64,000 bases of DNA from an uncultured Isosphaeraceae bacterium (GTDB taxonomy: Bacteria > Planctomycetota > Planctomycetia > Isosphaerales > Isosphaeraceae), in assembly GCA_945957605.1 (NCBI GenBank), contig CAMFLR010000006.1:124001-188000 (forward strand), written 5' to 3'. Below the pieces are notes generated by a model. It was not told the origin of the DNA. It searched no databases and was given only the letters and a program-made list of their open reading frames with translations. How positions within the stretch are numbered: the stretch's first letter is position 1; every line of letters begins with the position of its first letter. Shown piece after piece: positions 35,207 through 44,988 of the stretch. Made by a program: the position numbers and the translations under genes.

Positions 35207-38200
35207 CTAACGCGTCTGCCCAACAAGCGTTTCGAACCAATGCCGCGTCCGCGCTGCATGATGTTCAGCATCGGCCAGGAGTGACTTCACGAGCGTGGCG
35301 TTATCGCCTTCGGGGTACGACATTCGCCGCGCCAATTTGGCCAGTTCGCTCGGGTTTTCCGGCATTTCCGACGTCGTGCAGTTATGCACGATGCGTAGCC
35401 GGCTCTCAACCGTCCGCACGAAATCATAGCTGTCGCGCAACTCCACAGCCGCGTCGCGCGCGAGCTGGCCGCCACGTTTGAGATGTTCGAGCGCATCCCA
35501 GACGTTGGGACGAACGAGCAACGGCTCGCCTTTCGCCTGGCGAAGTGCCAGAGTTTGCACGATGAACTCGACGTCGGCGAGACCGCCCGGCCGTCGTTTG
35601 AGATCGCGTTTCCCTGCTGATTCTTCGAGTCGTTTGCGCATCGCCAGCACGTCGCGCGCGATCAGGGCATGATCGACCGGCCTGCCCAGCACCTCGCGAA
35701 TTGCCTCGGTGACGTCGAACCCAAAATCGCCGGTGCCATGAATGACGCGGGCACGCGTGAGTGCCATGCGCTCCCACACTTGCGCGGAGTTGTGGAAATA
35801 GTCGGTGAAGGCATCGAGCGTCACCGCCAGAGGACCGGATGCCCCGTGCGGCCGGAGACGCGTGTCGATTTCGTAGAGCCCATCGCCGACTGCACGCAGC
35901 AACCGCTTCATCATCTCGATGACGAATTGATTATTGGAAATCGACGCCGAGCCGCCCTTGGTCATCCCTTCTTCGTCGTAGAGGAAAATCAAATCCAGGT
36001 CGCTGTGGTAGTTGAGCTCGCGGCCGCCAAGTTTGCCCAGGCCGATGATCGCCCAGTTCAGCCGTTTGCCGTCCGAAGCACGCCGTGGCGTACCGTATTT
36101 CGCGACGCGCGTGTTCCATTGATCCTTGGCGACCTGCACGACAATCGCTTCGGCGACGTCGGAAAGTTCGCGTGTGACATCGCGAATCGGCTCGCGGCCG
36201 AGAATGTCACGCGTGGCGATTCTCACCCATTCCTTGTTGCGGAAACTCGAAAGAATCGGCGTCAAATCTTCCGCGCCGTGACATAGCTCGATGAGCTCGC
36301 CCTTGATCGCCGTCGCCGGCTGCGAACGATCGACAACGAGCGAATCCATCAACTCATCAATCATACCTGGATTATTGATAAGAATCTCAGAGAGAAACTG
36401 GCTCGTCGCGCAAAGATCGACAAACAGCCGCAGAGTCGGCGGATTGAAGTTGAACAGTTCCCACAAAACCGCTTTGGCGCCTAGCGAAGCCGAGACTTTT
36501 TCGAGATTTGTGAGCGCCATGTCGGGATCGGGTGCCCGACAAACGGCTTGGAGCAATCGAGGGGCGATGGCTGCCAAAAAGTGCCGGCACCGGGCGTCGG
36601 AAAGGAATGGGCTTCCTTCACGCGCGAGCGCCATCAGATTCTGATACGCAAGTTCGTGATCGCGAAACGGATACGATTTTAGAGCCGCCGCAATATGCTC
36701 GGCGTCGGGGGCGGGGTCAAGTACAAGGTCGACAATCGGGTCGGCCATCGCACCCTCATCGTCCTTGAAAGCATCATGGAGCAAGTGATTGAGAATTTTT
36801 CGATTTAATTCTGTTTTTGCGCGATAATCAATGATAAAACGCTCGGCCGGACCTGTGCGATCTTCCCAGAGCGTCGCCGGAGCATAACCAAGACGGATCG
36901 CCAGTGTACGTCGTTCTTCGAGATCGCGCGGCATTTCGTGCGTTTGGCGGTCGAACATCACCTGAAGCCGGTGCTCGACGAGACGCAGGAAGCGATACGT
37001 GTCTTCCATGATCCCGCGTTCTTCGGCCGTCAAACAGCCGACTTCTTCGAGCCGTGCCATCGCTCGTAGCGAGTTTGCCTGCCGCACGTTGGGATACTGA
37101 CCGCCGTGCAGGAGTTGCAAGAACTGGACCACGAACTCGACGTCGCGAATACCGCCGCGGCCGGTTTTGACTTCGACCTCCGACGTCCCTTCTTTCAGTG
37201 TGCGCTGTTCGATCCGCCGCTTCATCGCCTTGATTTCGCCGATTTCGGTTCCGCTCAAATAGCGGCGATAGACGAACGGGCGCATCGCGTTCAAGAAGTC
37301 GTTACCGAGCGAAAGATCGCCGGCGATCGGCCGGCACTTGATCATCGCCTGCCGTTCCCAGGTTCGGCCCGATGTCTCGTAATAGCCGAGCGTTCCCGCA
37401 AACGATCGCGCGAGCGGTCCCTGATCACCTTCCGGACGCAGCCGCATGTCGACGCGATAGGCCATGCCAAGCGACGTATGATCAGATAAAAGCCGAACGA
37501 TTTCGCTGCCCAAACGTGCGAAGTATTCCGAGTTCGAAGCGACGCGCGGCCCTTTGGTTTGGCCTTCGACGTCGTAAAGAAAGATCAGATCGATGTCGGA
37601 CGAATAATTGAGCTCATCACCGCCAAGTTTTCCAAGCGCGAGAATCACGAATCGCGCGGGCGTGTCTTCATTCTCGCCGGCGGGTGGTCCGTGGCGCTCG
37701 TCGGCATGTTTGCGAGCGAGACGATAGGCGGCTTCGACGCAAACATCGGCCAGTCGCGAAAGTTCGCGCGTGATCAGTTCGAGCGGCATCGATCGCACGA
37801 TGTCGTTGTAACCGATGCGCAGCAATTCTCTGCGACGGAAGCGACGGATGATGAGACGTGCTTCCTCATCCGTCTTGGCTCGCTTCAACTCGGCCCACAG
37901 TTCCTCAGCGAGTGTCGCGGGTTCCTTATGATCGCCACCGCCGCGCAGCCAGCTCAGCAGCGAAGGGTCGCCGATCATCAATTCGCTGAAATACTGGCTC
38001 GTACTGAAAAGCTGAATCACCACTTCTGCAGTACGGGCCGACTGCACGACGATGCTGGCAATCGCTTCGGAATCATCGCCGCCGGAGACGAATCGCTCCA
38101 GGTTCGTCAGCGCCATCCCGGCATCGGGACAGCGTGGAAGTAGCCGGGAAAGCTGTTCGATCAACGCCCTCGATGTCTCGTTCGAAAGCCGTCGCGATGC

Positions 38201-38341
38201 GAGATCGCGCACGTCGCGCAGGCCGCGTTCGGCATCGCGCACGCCGAGTCCCAGCAGCCAGATCTTCGATTGATTCGCATCTTTCAGGAACGCCCACGGG
38301 CCTTCCCAGCGCGGCTCGGTTGCGGTCGAGGTCGGCGGCAT
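35207..38341 (-). CDS. glnE: Bifunctional glutamine synthetase adenylyltransferase/adenylyl-removing enzyme
   Basis: 1044 residues, close to the usual ~950-1000. Two nucleotidyltransferase domains are obvious: ILALGKLGGDELNYSSDIDL in the N-terminal (adenylyl-removing) half and IGLGKLGGRELNYHSDLDLI in the C-terminal (adenylylating) half, each with the GG...S.DxD metal site. Helical linkers with RRGPGGIRDVEFVVQ-like and RRPGGLADVEFIVQ segments follow each. The enzyme adds AMP to and removes it from glutamine synthetase in response to nitrogen state. It is the last of the long minus-strand run and follows the SUKH-like gene by 45 bases. Confidence 0.95.
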   Translation of the reverse strand: MPPTSTATEPRWEGPWAFLKDANQSKIWLLGLGVRDAERGLRDVRDLASRRLSNETSRALIEQLSRLLPRCPDAGMALTNLERFVSGGDDSEAIASIVVQSARTAEVVIQLFSTSQYFSELMIGDPSLLSWLRGGGDHKEPATLAEELWAELKRAKTDEEARLIIRRFRRRELLRIGYNDIVRSMPLELITRELSRLADVCVEAAYRLARKHADERHGPPAGENEDTPARFVILALGKLGGDELNYSSDIDLIFLYDVEGQTKGPRVASNSEYFARLGSEIVRLLSDHTSLGMAYRVDMRLRPEGDQGPLARSFAGTLGYYETSGRTWERQAMIKCRPIAGDLSLGNDFLNAMRPFVYRRYLSGTEIGEIKAMKRRIEQRTLKEGTSEVEVKTGRGGIRDVEFVVQFLQLLHGGQYPNVRQANSLRAMARLEEVGCLTAEERGIMEDTYRFLRLVEHRLQVMFDRQTHEMPRDLEERRTLAIRLGYAPATLWEDRTGPAERFIIDYRAKTELNRKILNHLLHDAFKDDEGAMADPIVDLVLDPAPDAEHIAAALKSYPFRDHELAYQNLMALAREGSPFLSDARCRHFLAAIAPRLLQAVCRAPDPDMALTNLEKVSASLGAKAVLWELFNFNPPTLRLFVDLCATSQFLSEILINNPGMIDELMDSLVVDRSQPATAIKGELIELCHGAEDLTPILSSFRNKEWVRIATRDILGREPIRDVTRELSDVAEAIVVQVAKDQWNTRVAKYGTPRRASDGKRLNWAIIGLGKLGGRELNYHSDLDLIFLYDEEGMTKGGSASISNNQFVIEMMKRLLRAVGDGLYEIDTRLRPHGASGPLAVTLDAFTDYFHNSAQVWERMALTRARVIHGTGDFGFDVTEAIREVLGRPVDHALIARDVLAMRKRLEESAGKRDLKRRPGGLADVEFIVQTLALRQAKGEPLLVRPNVWDALEHLKRGGQLARDAAVELRDSYDFVRTVESRLRIVHNCTTSEMPENPSELAKLARRMSYPEGDNATLVKSLLADAEHHAARTRHWFETLVGQTR

Positions 38342-38386
38342 GATGATTCGATCGACCTTGCGATTTCCAACTATTCCCGCGTCCGC

Positions 38387-39139
38387 TTACAACGCCTTGC
38401 GGCTAATCGGCTGAACTGCCGTGTGCAAGCCAACGTGCTGGCCGTACCGCACGATCGCTTCGACATCGAATGTTGAGATCCGCAGCCGCTCCGAAATCGA
38501 CCGCTCGGATATTCCCTCGCGCACCCAGGTCAAAACGCGCGGTGAAAACGGCCGCAACGGCTCCGCGAGATCAGGCGCGGCGACATATCGGCGGTGTTCT
38601 TCCCACGGGTCGCCCAGCGAAGGAAAATTGGGGGCGAGCCAGTATTCGCTGCCGCCCGATTTGAGCACACCCAGAAACCACGACTCGAAGCTATAGGCGA
38701 TGATCCGAGGTGTCGTGCCCTGTTCGTCGTCGCCCGACGTGAAGATCGGGTAATCGCCGCCGGGCATTTGATAGCCGAGGTCGATGCACACCGTCTCTCG
38801 ATTGGGATTTCCGAGCTCAAACCAGCTTTCCGGCTGAATGAACAACTCGGGCACAGCCGCGAACGGCACCATCGGCCCGATCGCCGAGAGCGGGTGAACC
38901 AGCGGCGCGTCGGCAAATAGGCCGTCAGAGAGGCTCAGCCAGGTTTTCAGAGCGTGCGGCAGCTTGTAGCCGTGCCGGAATTCCCAGGAGAGCAAGGCCG
39001 ACGATTCGGCAGGCGGGCGACAGGCACGCGGATTTCCGCCGAAACTCGTGTCGAGCAACGCAGGCTCAGGGCGGTCGCCGGGCGCAATCCCGCAGCGCTC
39101 GCACCAGGCGTCCACAAGCTCAACGAGCTGCCTTATCAT
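38387..39139 (-). CDS. SMI1/KNR4 (SUKH)-like protein
   Basis: 250 residues. The segment from LPHALKTWLSLSDGLFADAP through SAIGPMVPFAAVPELFIQ to VCIDLGYQMPGGDYPIFTSG and IAYSFESWFLGVL follows the SUKH fold order: an early helix before an LxxSDG-type turn, then strands ending in a helix before the C-terminus. SUKH proteins in bacteria are often immunity proteins against toxins, but many are housekeeping proteins of unknown role. No toxin gene is adjacent; it sits between miaB and glnE, so a regulatory or metabolic role is as likely. Confidence 0.65.
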   Translation of the reverse strand: MIRQLVELVDAWCERCGIAPGDRPEPALLDTSFGGNPRACRPPAESSALLSWEFRHGYKLPHALKTWLSLSDGLFADAPLVHPLSAIGPMVPFAAVPELFIQPESWFELGNPNRETVCIDLGYQMPGGDYPIFTSGDDEQGTTPRIIAYSFESWFLGVLKSGGSEYWLAPNFPSLGDPWEEHRRYVAAPDLAEPLRPFSPRVLTWVREGISERSISERLRISTFDVEAIVRYGQHVGLHTAVQPISRKAL

Positions 39140-39174
39140 CCCAGCACATCCTTACGTGACTTGTCCACGGCCCA

Positions 39175-40614
39175 TCAGGCGGAGACCGATCCAACGCCCG
39201 CCAACTCGTGCGTTTCCACCTTGCCAAACAACGTAACGGCCGTGACTTCCTCAATCTGCACCGGCAAGAACTGGCCAATCAGCCGCGTATGCCCGTCGAA
39301 GATCACAATCCGGTCGCACCACGTGCGTCCCGTGAGTTGAGTGATGCCATCGACCGGAGCATCGCCCGCCGTGAACTTGCTCGGCCCTTCAAACATCACC
39401 TCGACAGCTTTGCCGATAAACCCACGATTGTCTTCCAGGCTGATCCGATTCTGCACCGCAAGCAGGTCGTTGTTGCGATGCTTCTTCACATCTTCAGGGA
39501 TATCGTCGTTGAAGAGCGTGTCGGCCTTGGTGCCGGTTCGCGGACTGTATTTGAAGATGAAGCTATTCTTGAATCGCGCGCGTTCGACGAGGTCGACTGT
39601 CTTCTGGAACGACGCGTCGGTTTCGCCGCAGAAGCCGACGATGAAGTCGCTCGACACCGCGACGCCGGGAATCGTTTCGCGAATCCGCTGCATCATGTCG
39701 TCATAAAGCGCGACCGAATACATCCGCTTCATGCGTTTGAGCACGTCGTCGCAACCGCTCTGCGCGGGGACGTGCAGGTAACGCGAGACGCGTGGGAGGT
39801 CCCGAACGGCCTGGAGCAGGTCGTCGGTCATGTCGTTGGGGAAGTTCGTCACGAATTTGAGCCGGCGCAGCCCGTCGATTTCGTTCAATTGTTCGAGGAG
39901 GTCGCTGAGTCGCGTGGTTCTACCATCGCCCGACTGGAACTTGTAGCTGTTCACCGTCTGACCGATCAGGGTGATTTCCTTCACCCCCTGGTCGATGAGT
40001 TGGCGGGCCTCGGCGACGATGATTTCGGGCGAGCGAGATTGCTCGGGACCGCGAACCGAGGGCACAACGCAGTACGTGCAAAACTTGTCGCACCCCATCA
40101 TGACGCGAACGAACGCCTGATGCGGACTTGGCCGCATGGCGGGTTCGCGCATCGGGTCGTACTCGGCGAAGCTCGAAGTCACAAAGTCCTTCGAGCCCGC
40201 GTTTCGCGCCAGGCTGACGGCCATTTGCGGCTTGCCGGATGTTTTGGCCTCGGTCAGCAGTTCAGAAACTTGCGCGAGCTGCCCTGGTCCCACCACAATA
40301 TCGACATGCGGCGCGCGGCGAAGAATCTGCTTTTGATCCTTCTGCGCCATGCAACCCAAAACACCGATTGTGACTTCCGGTCGCTCTTGCTTGATGCTTT
40401 TGATGCGACCGAGGGCGCTATAGATCTTGTTTTCCGCCTGTTCGCGGACGGAACAGGTGTTGTAGAGAATCGTGTCAGCCTGATCGATGTCGTTAGTCAG
40501 CACATAGCCTTCGTTGCGCAGTTTCGCCACAACGAGCTCGCTATCGAGCACGTTCATCTGACAACCCACTGTCTCGATGAACAGCTTCTTCCGTGCCGCT
40601 TGCGGCTCCGACAT
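39175..40614 (-). CDS. miaB: tRNA-2-methylthio-N6-dimethylallyladenosine synthase
   Basis: 479 residues with the normal three parts. The UPF0004 domain has its three cluster Cys in ETVGCQMNVLDSE, LYNTCSVREQAEN and VLGCMAQKD. The radical-SAM motif is MGCDKFCTYCVVPSVRG (CxxxCxxC), and the C-terminal TRAM domain includes GKAVEVMFEG and VFDGHTRLIGQF-like strands. It inserts sulphur and methylates A37 of tRNAs that read UNN codons, including tRNA-Phe, whose gene is also in this window. The 168-base gap upstream separates it from fmt and may carry its promoter. Confidence 0.95.
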   Translation of the reverse strand: MSEPQAARKKLFIETVGCQMNVLDSELVVAKLRNEGYVLTNDIDQADTILYNTCSVREQAENKIYSALGRIKSIKQERPEVTIGVLGCMAQKDQKQILRRAPHVDIVVGPGQLAQVSELLTEAKTSGKPQMAVSLARNAGSKDFVTSSFAEYDPMREPAMRPSPHQAFVRVMMGCDKFCTYCVVPSVRGPEQSRSPEIIVAEARQLIDQGVKEITLIGQTVNSYKFQSGDGRTTRLSDLLEQLNEIDGLRRLKFVTNFPNDMTDDLLQAVRDLPRVSRYLHVPAQSGCDDVLKRMKRMYSVALYDDMMQRIRETIPGVAVSSDFIVGFCGETDASFQKTVDLVERARFKNSFIFKYSPRTGTKADTLFNDDIPEDVKKHRNNDLLAVQNRISLEDNRGFIGKAVEVMFEGPSKFTAGDAPVDGITQLTGRTWCDRIVIFDGHTRLIGQFLPVQIEEVTAVTLFGKVETHELAGVGSVSA

Positions 40615-40782
40615 CGTGGCGCAAACTCCAAGTCAGGGCTGGCTGAGGGGAACGAACCGGAGTGAATTTGCACGAAAATCCACGTTGAGTGTAACAAATC
40701 AGGTGCGACTTGCCTACCAGACGTGCCGCCACTTCCACTGATTCATGCATGCGACGAGACAACGGCTTTGTCGGTTTCGTCT

Positions 40783-41745
40783 CTAGCTTAGACGCGTTCC
40801 AACGGCCTTATGTCCGCGGAGGAATTCCTGCGCGGTGGCCGGCTTCTTGCCTTCGAGCTGGACTCGGACGAGTTGTAGCGCCCCCTCGCCCGTCGCCACG
40901 ATGAAGCGATCCCCTTCGGCGACGATTACCTCGCCAGGCGCGGCAGTGGTTTCAACGTCAGACGCAAGACGCGTTTCGTGAATGATCAGCCGCAACGCGG
41001 TTTCCGGCGTTTTGTGCCAGGTTGTGGAACAGAGCGGCCAGGGGTTCATCGCACGAATGAGGTTGTGAATGATGGACGCTGGCAGGTTCCAGTCGATCAG
41101 GCCGTCTTCTTTTTTGAGCTTGGGGGCTCGCGTCGCGAGTGTGGCATCCTGGGGCAGGAACTTCGCAGTCCCGGTGGCGATGGCGTGAATTGCATCAGGA
41201 ATCAGCGGAGCACCAAGCACGGCGAGCCGGGCTTCGAGTTCGGCCGCGGTCTCATCGGGATCGACGGGCGTGGTCGCGACTTGCAGCATGCCGCCGGCAT
41301 CGACCTTGGGATTCATTTGAATCACGGTGACGCCAAACGTTGTTTCGCCGTGTTGAATTCCTCGCGCGACGGGGGCAGCGCCGCGGTATTTGGGCAGGAT
41401 CGAACCGTGCAGGTTGATCCCGCCGAATTTCGGAATACCCAGCACCTCGCTCGAGAGGATTTGGCCGTATGCCGCGGTGACGAGCAGGTCGGGAGCGAGC
41501 GAACGTAGTAGAGCGACGCCTTCGGGCGAATTGATGCTTTCAGGCTGTTCCACACGCAAGCCGCGTTCGACGGCGAGAGCTTTGATCGGGCTCGTGATGA
41601 TTTCCTGCTTGCGCCCCTGCGGCTTGTCGGGCTGCGTGATGAGCGCCAGCACCTCGATTTCGTCGGGACGATCGAGGATCGCGGCGAACGTCGGAACGGC
41701 GAAATCCTTCGTGCCGAGCATCACCACGCGAGTACGGTTCGACAT
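40783..41745 (-). CDS. fmt: Methionyl-tRNA formyltransferase
   Basis: 320 residues, family length. Catalytic landmarks: INLHGSILPKYRGAAPVARG (Asn, His and the SLLP-like loop, here SILP) and NPKVDAGGML (catalytic Asp). The N-terminal RVVMLGTKDFAVPTFAAIL has the Rossmann-type start, with GTKDFA in place of the usual GTPxFA. It formylates initiator Met-tRNA. It lies 53 bases downstream of def, the enzyme that later removes the formyl group, the classic pair. Confidence 0.95.
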   Translation of the reverse strand: MSNRTRVVMLGTKDFAVPTFAAILDRPDEIEVLALITQPDKPQGRKQEIITSPIKALAVERGLRVEQPESINSPEGVALLRSLAPDLLVTAAYGQILSSEVLGIPKFGGINLHGSILPKYRGAAPVARGIQHGETTFGVTVIQMNPKVDAGGMLQVATTPVDPDETAAELEARLAVLGAPLIPDAIHAIATGTAKFLPQDATLATRAPKLKKEDGLIDWNLPASIIHNLIRAMNPWPLCSTTWHKTPETALRLIIHETRLASDVETTAAPGEVIVAEGDRFIVATGEGALQLVRVQLEGKKPATAQEFLRGHKAVGTRLS

Positions 41746-41798
41746 ATTTCGTTCGCTTGAGAAGGTAGTTTTGCTTTCTTTAATGAGTACAAAGCCTG

Positions 41799-42401
41799 TC
41801 AGGCAACGGGGCCAAATTCGGGCCAGGCGTCGAGCTGGCGGCGGATCTCGTCGTCCGAGGGAAACTCACCGCGTTCTTGTGAGGCGCGGAAGCCGGCTTC
41901 GACCTCGGCGATTTTTGGGTTGAGCGCCGTGCGAAGATTGGGCTCGAACAGATCGATGTAGAGCTTGCCGTGCAGGTGATCTGTTTCGTGCTGGAGCGCG
42001 CGGCTGTATAGCTCGTCGGCGTCGACAATCACTTCGTTGCCGCTCAGGTCGAACGCGCGAACTCGCACCTTGCGCGGGCGCCGAATCTTGGCGTAGATGC
42101 CGGGAAAGCTGAGGCAGCCTTCTTCGTAATCGTCGGCCGAGTGGCGTTTGATGATCTCGGGATTGATGAAGACCTGTTCGGCCTCAGGCTGTTCGGGATC
42201 GGCGGTGAGATTGAGCACGAAGAACTGCAGCGGAATCGCCACCTGGTTCGCAGCGAGGCCGATGCCGTGCGCGTCGTACATCAGGTCGAACATCGCCCGG
42301 ACCGCGGTTCGCAGGCGGTCGTCGATGTTCGTGACTGGCCGGGATTCATAACGAAGCGCAGGGTGAGGGTATTGAACGATCCGCAGCACGGAAAACTCCA
42401 C
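41799..42401 (-). CDS. def: Peptide deformylase
   Basis: 200 residues. All three family motifs are present: GIGLAANQV, EEGCLSFPG (metal Cys) and QHETDHLHG (HExxH, two metal His and the catalytic Glu). It removes the formyl group from nascent proteins. It stands 102 bases after the DUF4340 gene and 53 bases before fmt. Confidence 0.95.
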   Translation of the reverse strand: MEFSVLRIVQYPHPALRYESRPVTNIDDRLRTAVRAMFDLMYDAHGIGLAANQVAIPLQFFVLNLTADPEQPEAEQVFINPEIIKRHSADDYEEGCLSFPGIYAKIRRPRKVRVRAFDLSGNEVIVDADELYSRALQHETDHLHGKLYIDLFEPNLRTALNPKIAEVEAGFRASQERGEFPSDDEIRRQLDAWPEFGPVA

Positions 42402-42503
42402 TCATAAGGCAAATGGCACGAACTCGCATTGTAACGCAAGTGCGTGCCATCGGCCAAGATCGGTGAGCAGGTTCGCCTGCGCTGCAATCGCCTGCCAAAT
42501 GTC

Positions 42504-44939
42504 CTACTTCTTCGCCTCCGCCGGCTTGGTGGCTGGCGTTTCGGCTGGTTTTGCAGCAGGCGTCGCAGCCGGCTTGGGCGTCGGTGCATCCGCAGGCTTG
42601 GGAGCCTCCGCAGGTTTTGCTGCTGGAGCTTCGGCCGGCTTGGGTGCGGCAGTCTCGATCTTGGGGGGAACGATCCACGGCTGCCAGCCGCTCAGGGGGA
42701 GTTGAAACACAGGGCCCGACTTGTCGAGCATCGTCGTTGCCTGGAGGTAGCCGTCGCTCGTTTGTTTGCCCAAGCTGAAGCGGCTCATCGTGCCGTCGGT
42801 CATGTGCACGTCAATACGCAGGCGCGGTGGGAAAAGCTGCTCTTCGGGTTTGATCGGCCCGCTGTATTGCGTAAAGCGGAATGTTTGCAACCGCGAAAGC
42901 GCCTTCACCAGTGTCTTCAATCGCGATGGGTCGAAATTGAGCCCGGCGGGCGGGTCGATGACCGCCCACTGCGGTTCGTTTGTCTTGGAAGACGCGTCTG
43001 CAATCGGCCGGAACGAAAGGGCGATCGCAGGCCAGCCGATCACGACCTTTTCAACTTTTGTCGGGTCGAACGTGAGGACGTGACGGTCGCGCCACTCCGA
43101 GTTGAATGTCTCGACAATCTCGGGCGCGAGTGTGAAAACGATCGGGCTCGACGAGATTTTCGCGTAGCGCTTGCCCGTCTTGTCGCGTAACGCCTTGCCG
43201 ACCGTGAGCGTCGTTTTCACTGGCTCGACGATCCGCATCGGCGGCTCGGGCGATTTGGAACGTGTTACCCACGTAGCGATCAAATAAGGAGCATCGAACC
43301 CGAAATCGGCGCCCGGGACGTCGGCCTTTTCGGCGACAAGTGCGTCGGCACGGAGGTTCGAGAGCACGAAGATCAAGCGGCCGATCGATTCCGAATCGGC
43401 CCTTGCGTCGATCGGCTGTTTCATCCTCCAGCCGTTGGGATCGGGCTTTTCGGGAGCCTGGAGCGAACGAGCGGTGTCGCCCACCTTGATATCGATATGG
43501 TCGACTTCCGGACCAGGCGTGCTGGCAATGATCCGATCTCGGAACGCGAGCGGCCCCGAAGGAAGATCCTTCACGAACGGCAGGGGCACCGACATGATCG
43601 CCGGGTCGGATTCGGTCTGGCAAATTGCGATCTTATTGAGCGCATCGCGACGGCCGACCTTGATCGCCGTGCGCGGCGGACTCTTGGGATTCCCTTCACT
43701 GTCGAATGCAGTTTCGTGCCAGATTTCGACGACCGCCCACGGCTTATCAAGTTGAGGGTCAGGCGCCTTGCCAGGAGCAAAGATCGTACTCGCTTCAGCC
43801 TCGTCGAGCTTCTTCAGCAAGTCGTCCACCTGCGACTTATCAGCGCGGTCGACGAGAGGAATCACCCGCTGCCAACCCTCTCCTCGCTTGCGAATCGCAA
43901 CCGTGGAGTCGCCGGTCTTCACGCGGAAGTAGGTAACACGGTCGGCCTTGAAGTCGGCGAGTTTTTTGGAGTGAAGATCGAGCACATTGGTGCCAACGCC
44001 GGCGAGCAACTTGCCCTCGACCGCAACCACCTCGTCCTGATCCGAACGCCTAGCGTAAATGCGGCTCGTCTGACCGCCTTCGACCGCCTTGCCGATTTCG
44101 TACGATTGAACCTCTTCCTTGCCGTCCTTGCTGGTGGTTTTCACCTCGAATTTCGCGACCGGCGGTGCCAGCCCGTATTTGGCGAAGTCAGTCACGTTAT
44201 CGGCGACGAATCCGACATCTTCGGCGACTCGGGCCGAAACGACTTCGGAGACCGCACCATCGACGCGCATCGCGTCGCCCAGGAAGCGATAAGGCTCGGT
44301 GACGTGCCAGAGTTCTCCCTCACGCTCGGCCTTGAACTTCTCCTTGCCGCGCGTGATTTCCAGCGTACTCACGATATGGCTGGGCATGCGAACGAGCATT
44401 CGGTCGCGCCAGCGGGCAGGCGCCAGGTCGGCCGAGGCAAGCGGCTTGGGGTCGACGACCTCAACAAATTCCGACGACTTCGACTTCACATAGCGCATCC
44501 CTTGCGCGGTTTTTCCCAGATCCAAGGATGCGATCGGCTTGCCCGCATCCTTGCCGAAAACCGAGATCGTTCGCTCAGGCTTTTCGAGGCCGAAGGATTC
44601 GAGCGAGCCTTCGAGATGACCGACATCGCGCTGTTTTGTAAGTTCCTTGAGCGTGAATGCCAGGGCTTCGACCATCCCCGGATCGGCGGCAGTATCGACC
44701 GGCTCGCGCATTTGCCACTTGTTGCGATCGCTTCGTTCGAAAACGATCTTCTTGGCGCCTCCGGCGATTTCGATGCGCTGGACGTCGTCGGACTTGGCGT
44801 CGAGCAGTTCGGGCAAGATGCGCGGCTCAGCACGCTCGCGATCTTTGCGCGTGGGGAGTTTCCACTGGTCGGCGGCCCAGAGACCGGCCAGGGCAGCGAA
44901 AAACAGGAAAAGCAGTACAAAGTTCGATCGGTTTTTCAT
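42504..44939 (-). CDS. DUF4340 protein of the Gld-type ABC system
   Basis: 811 residues from the ATG at 44939. An N-terminal membrane helix (NFVLLFLFFAALAGLWAADQ) anchors a large periplasmic-type domain with repeated beta units, each starting with patterns such as VQRIEIAGGAKKIVFERSDR, KWQMREPVDTAADPGMVEAL or KVEKVVIGWP. This is the DUF4340 layout. The C-terminus is a ~55-residue Ala/Pro/Lys/Glu repeat (PAEAPKPADAPTPKPAATPA). DUF4340 genes are often found beside GldG-type ABC transporters, exactly as here: it follows the GldG-like gene by 49 bases. Probably an extracytoplasmic partner of that transporter. Confidence 0.8.
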   Translation of the reverse strand: MKNRSNFVLLFLFFAALAGLWAADQWKLPTRKDRERAEPRILPELLDAKSDDVQRIEIAGGAKKIVFERSDRNKWQMREPVDTAADPGMVEALAFTLKELTKQRDVGHLEGSLESFGLEKPERTISVFGKDAGKPIASLDLGKTAQGMRYVKSKSSEFVEVVDPKPLASADLAPARWRDRMLVRMPSHIVSTLEITRGKEKFKAEREGELWHVTEPYRFLGDAMRVDGAVSEVVSARVAEDVGFVADNVTDFAKYGLAPPVAKFEVKTTSKDGKEEVQSYEIGKAVEGGQTSRIYARRSDQDEVVAVEGKLLAGVGTNVLDLHSKKLADFKADRVTYFRVKTGDSTVAIRKRGEGWQRVIPLVDRADKSQVDDLLKKLDEAEASTIFAPGKAPDPQLDKPWAVVEIWHETAFDSEGNPKSPPRTAIKVGRRDALNKIAICQTESDPAIMSVPLPFVKDLPSGPLAFRDRIIASTPGPEVDHIDIKVGDTARSLQAPEKPDPNGWRMKQPIDARADSESIGRLIFVLSNLRADALVAEKADVPGADFGFDAPYLIATWVTRSKSPEPPMRIVEPVKTTLTVGKALRDKTGKRYAKISSSPIVFTLAPEIVETFNSEWRDRHVLTFDPTKVEKVVIGWPAIALSFRPIADASSKTNEPQWAVIDPPAGLNFDPSRLKTLVKALSRLQTFRFTQYSGPIKPEEQLFPPRLRIDVHMTDGTMSRFSLGKQTSDGYLQATTMLDKSGPVFQLPLSGWQPWIVPPKIETAAPKPAEAPAAKPAEAPKPADAPTPKPAATPAAKPAETPATKPAEAKK

Positions 44940-44988
44940 CGCGGGCAAACCAAAGGGGCCGGGTGGCGGACCGCCGGAAAACGGCTCG

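Noticed and set aside
38387-39139. Toxin-immunity pair based on the SUKH-like protein
   Set aside because: No toxin-like gene flanks it; neighbours are miaB and glnE.
39208-40665. A 485-codon open frame on the plus strand
   Set aside because: Antisense to miaB, whose three cluster motifs and radical-SAM motif are intact.
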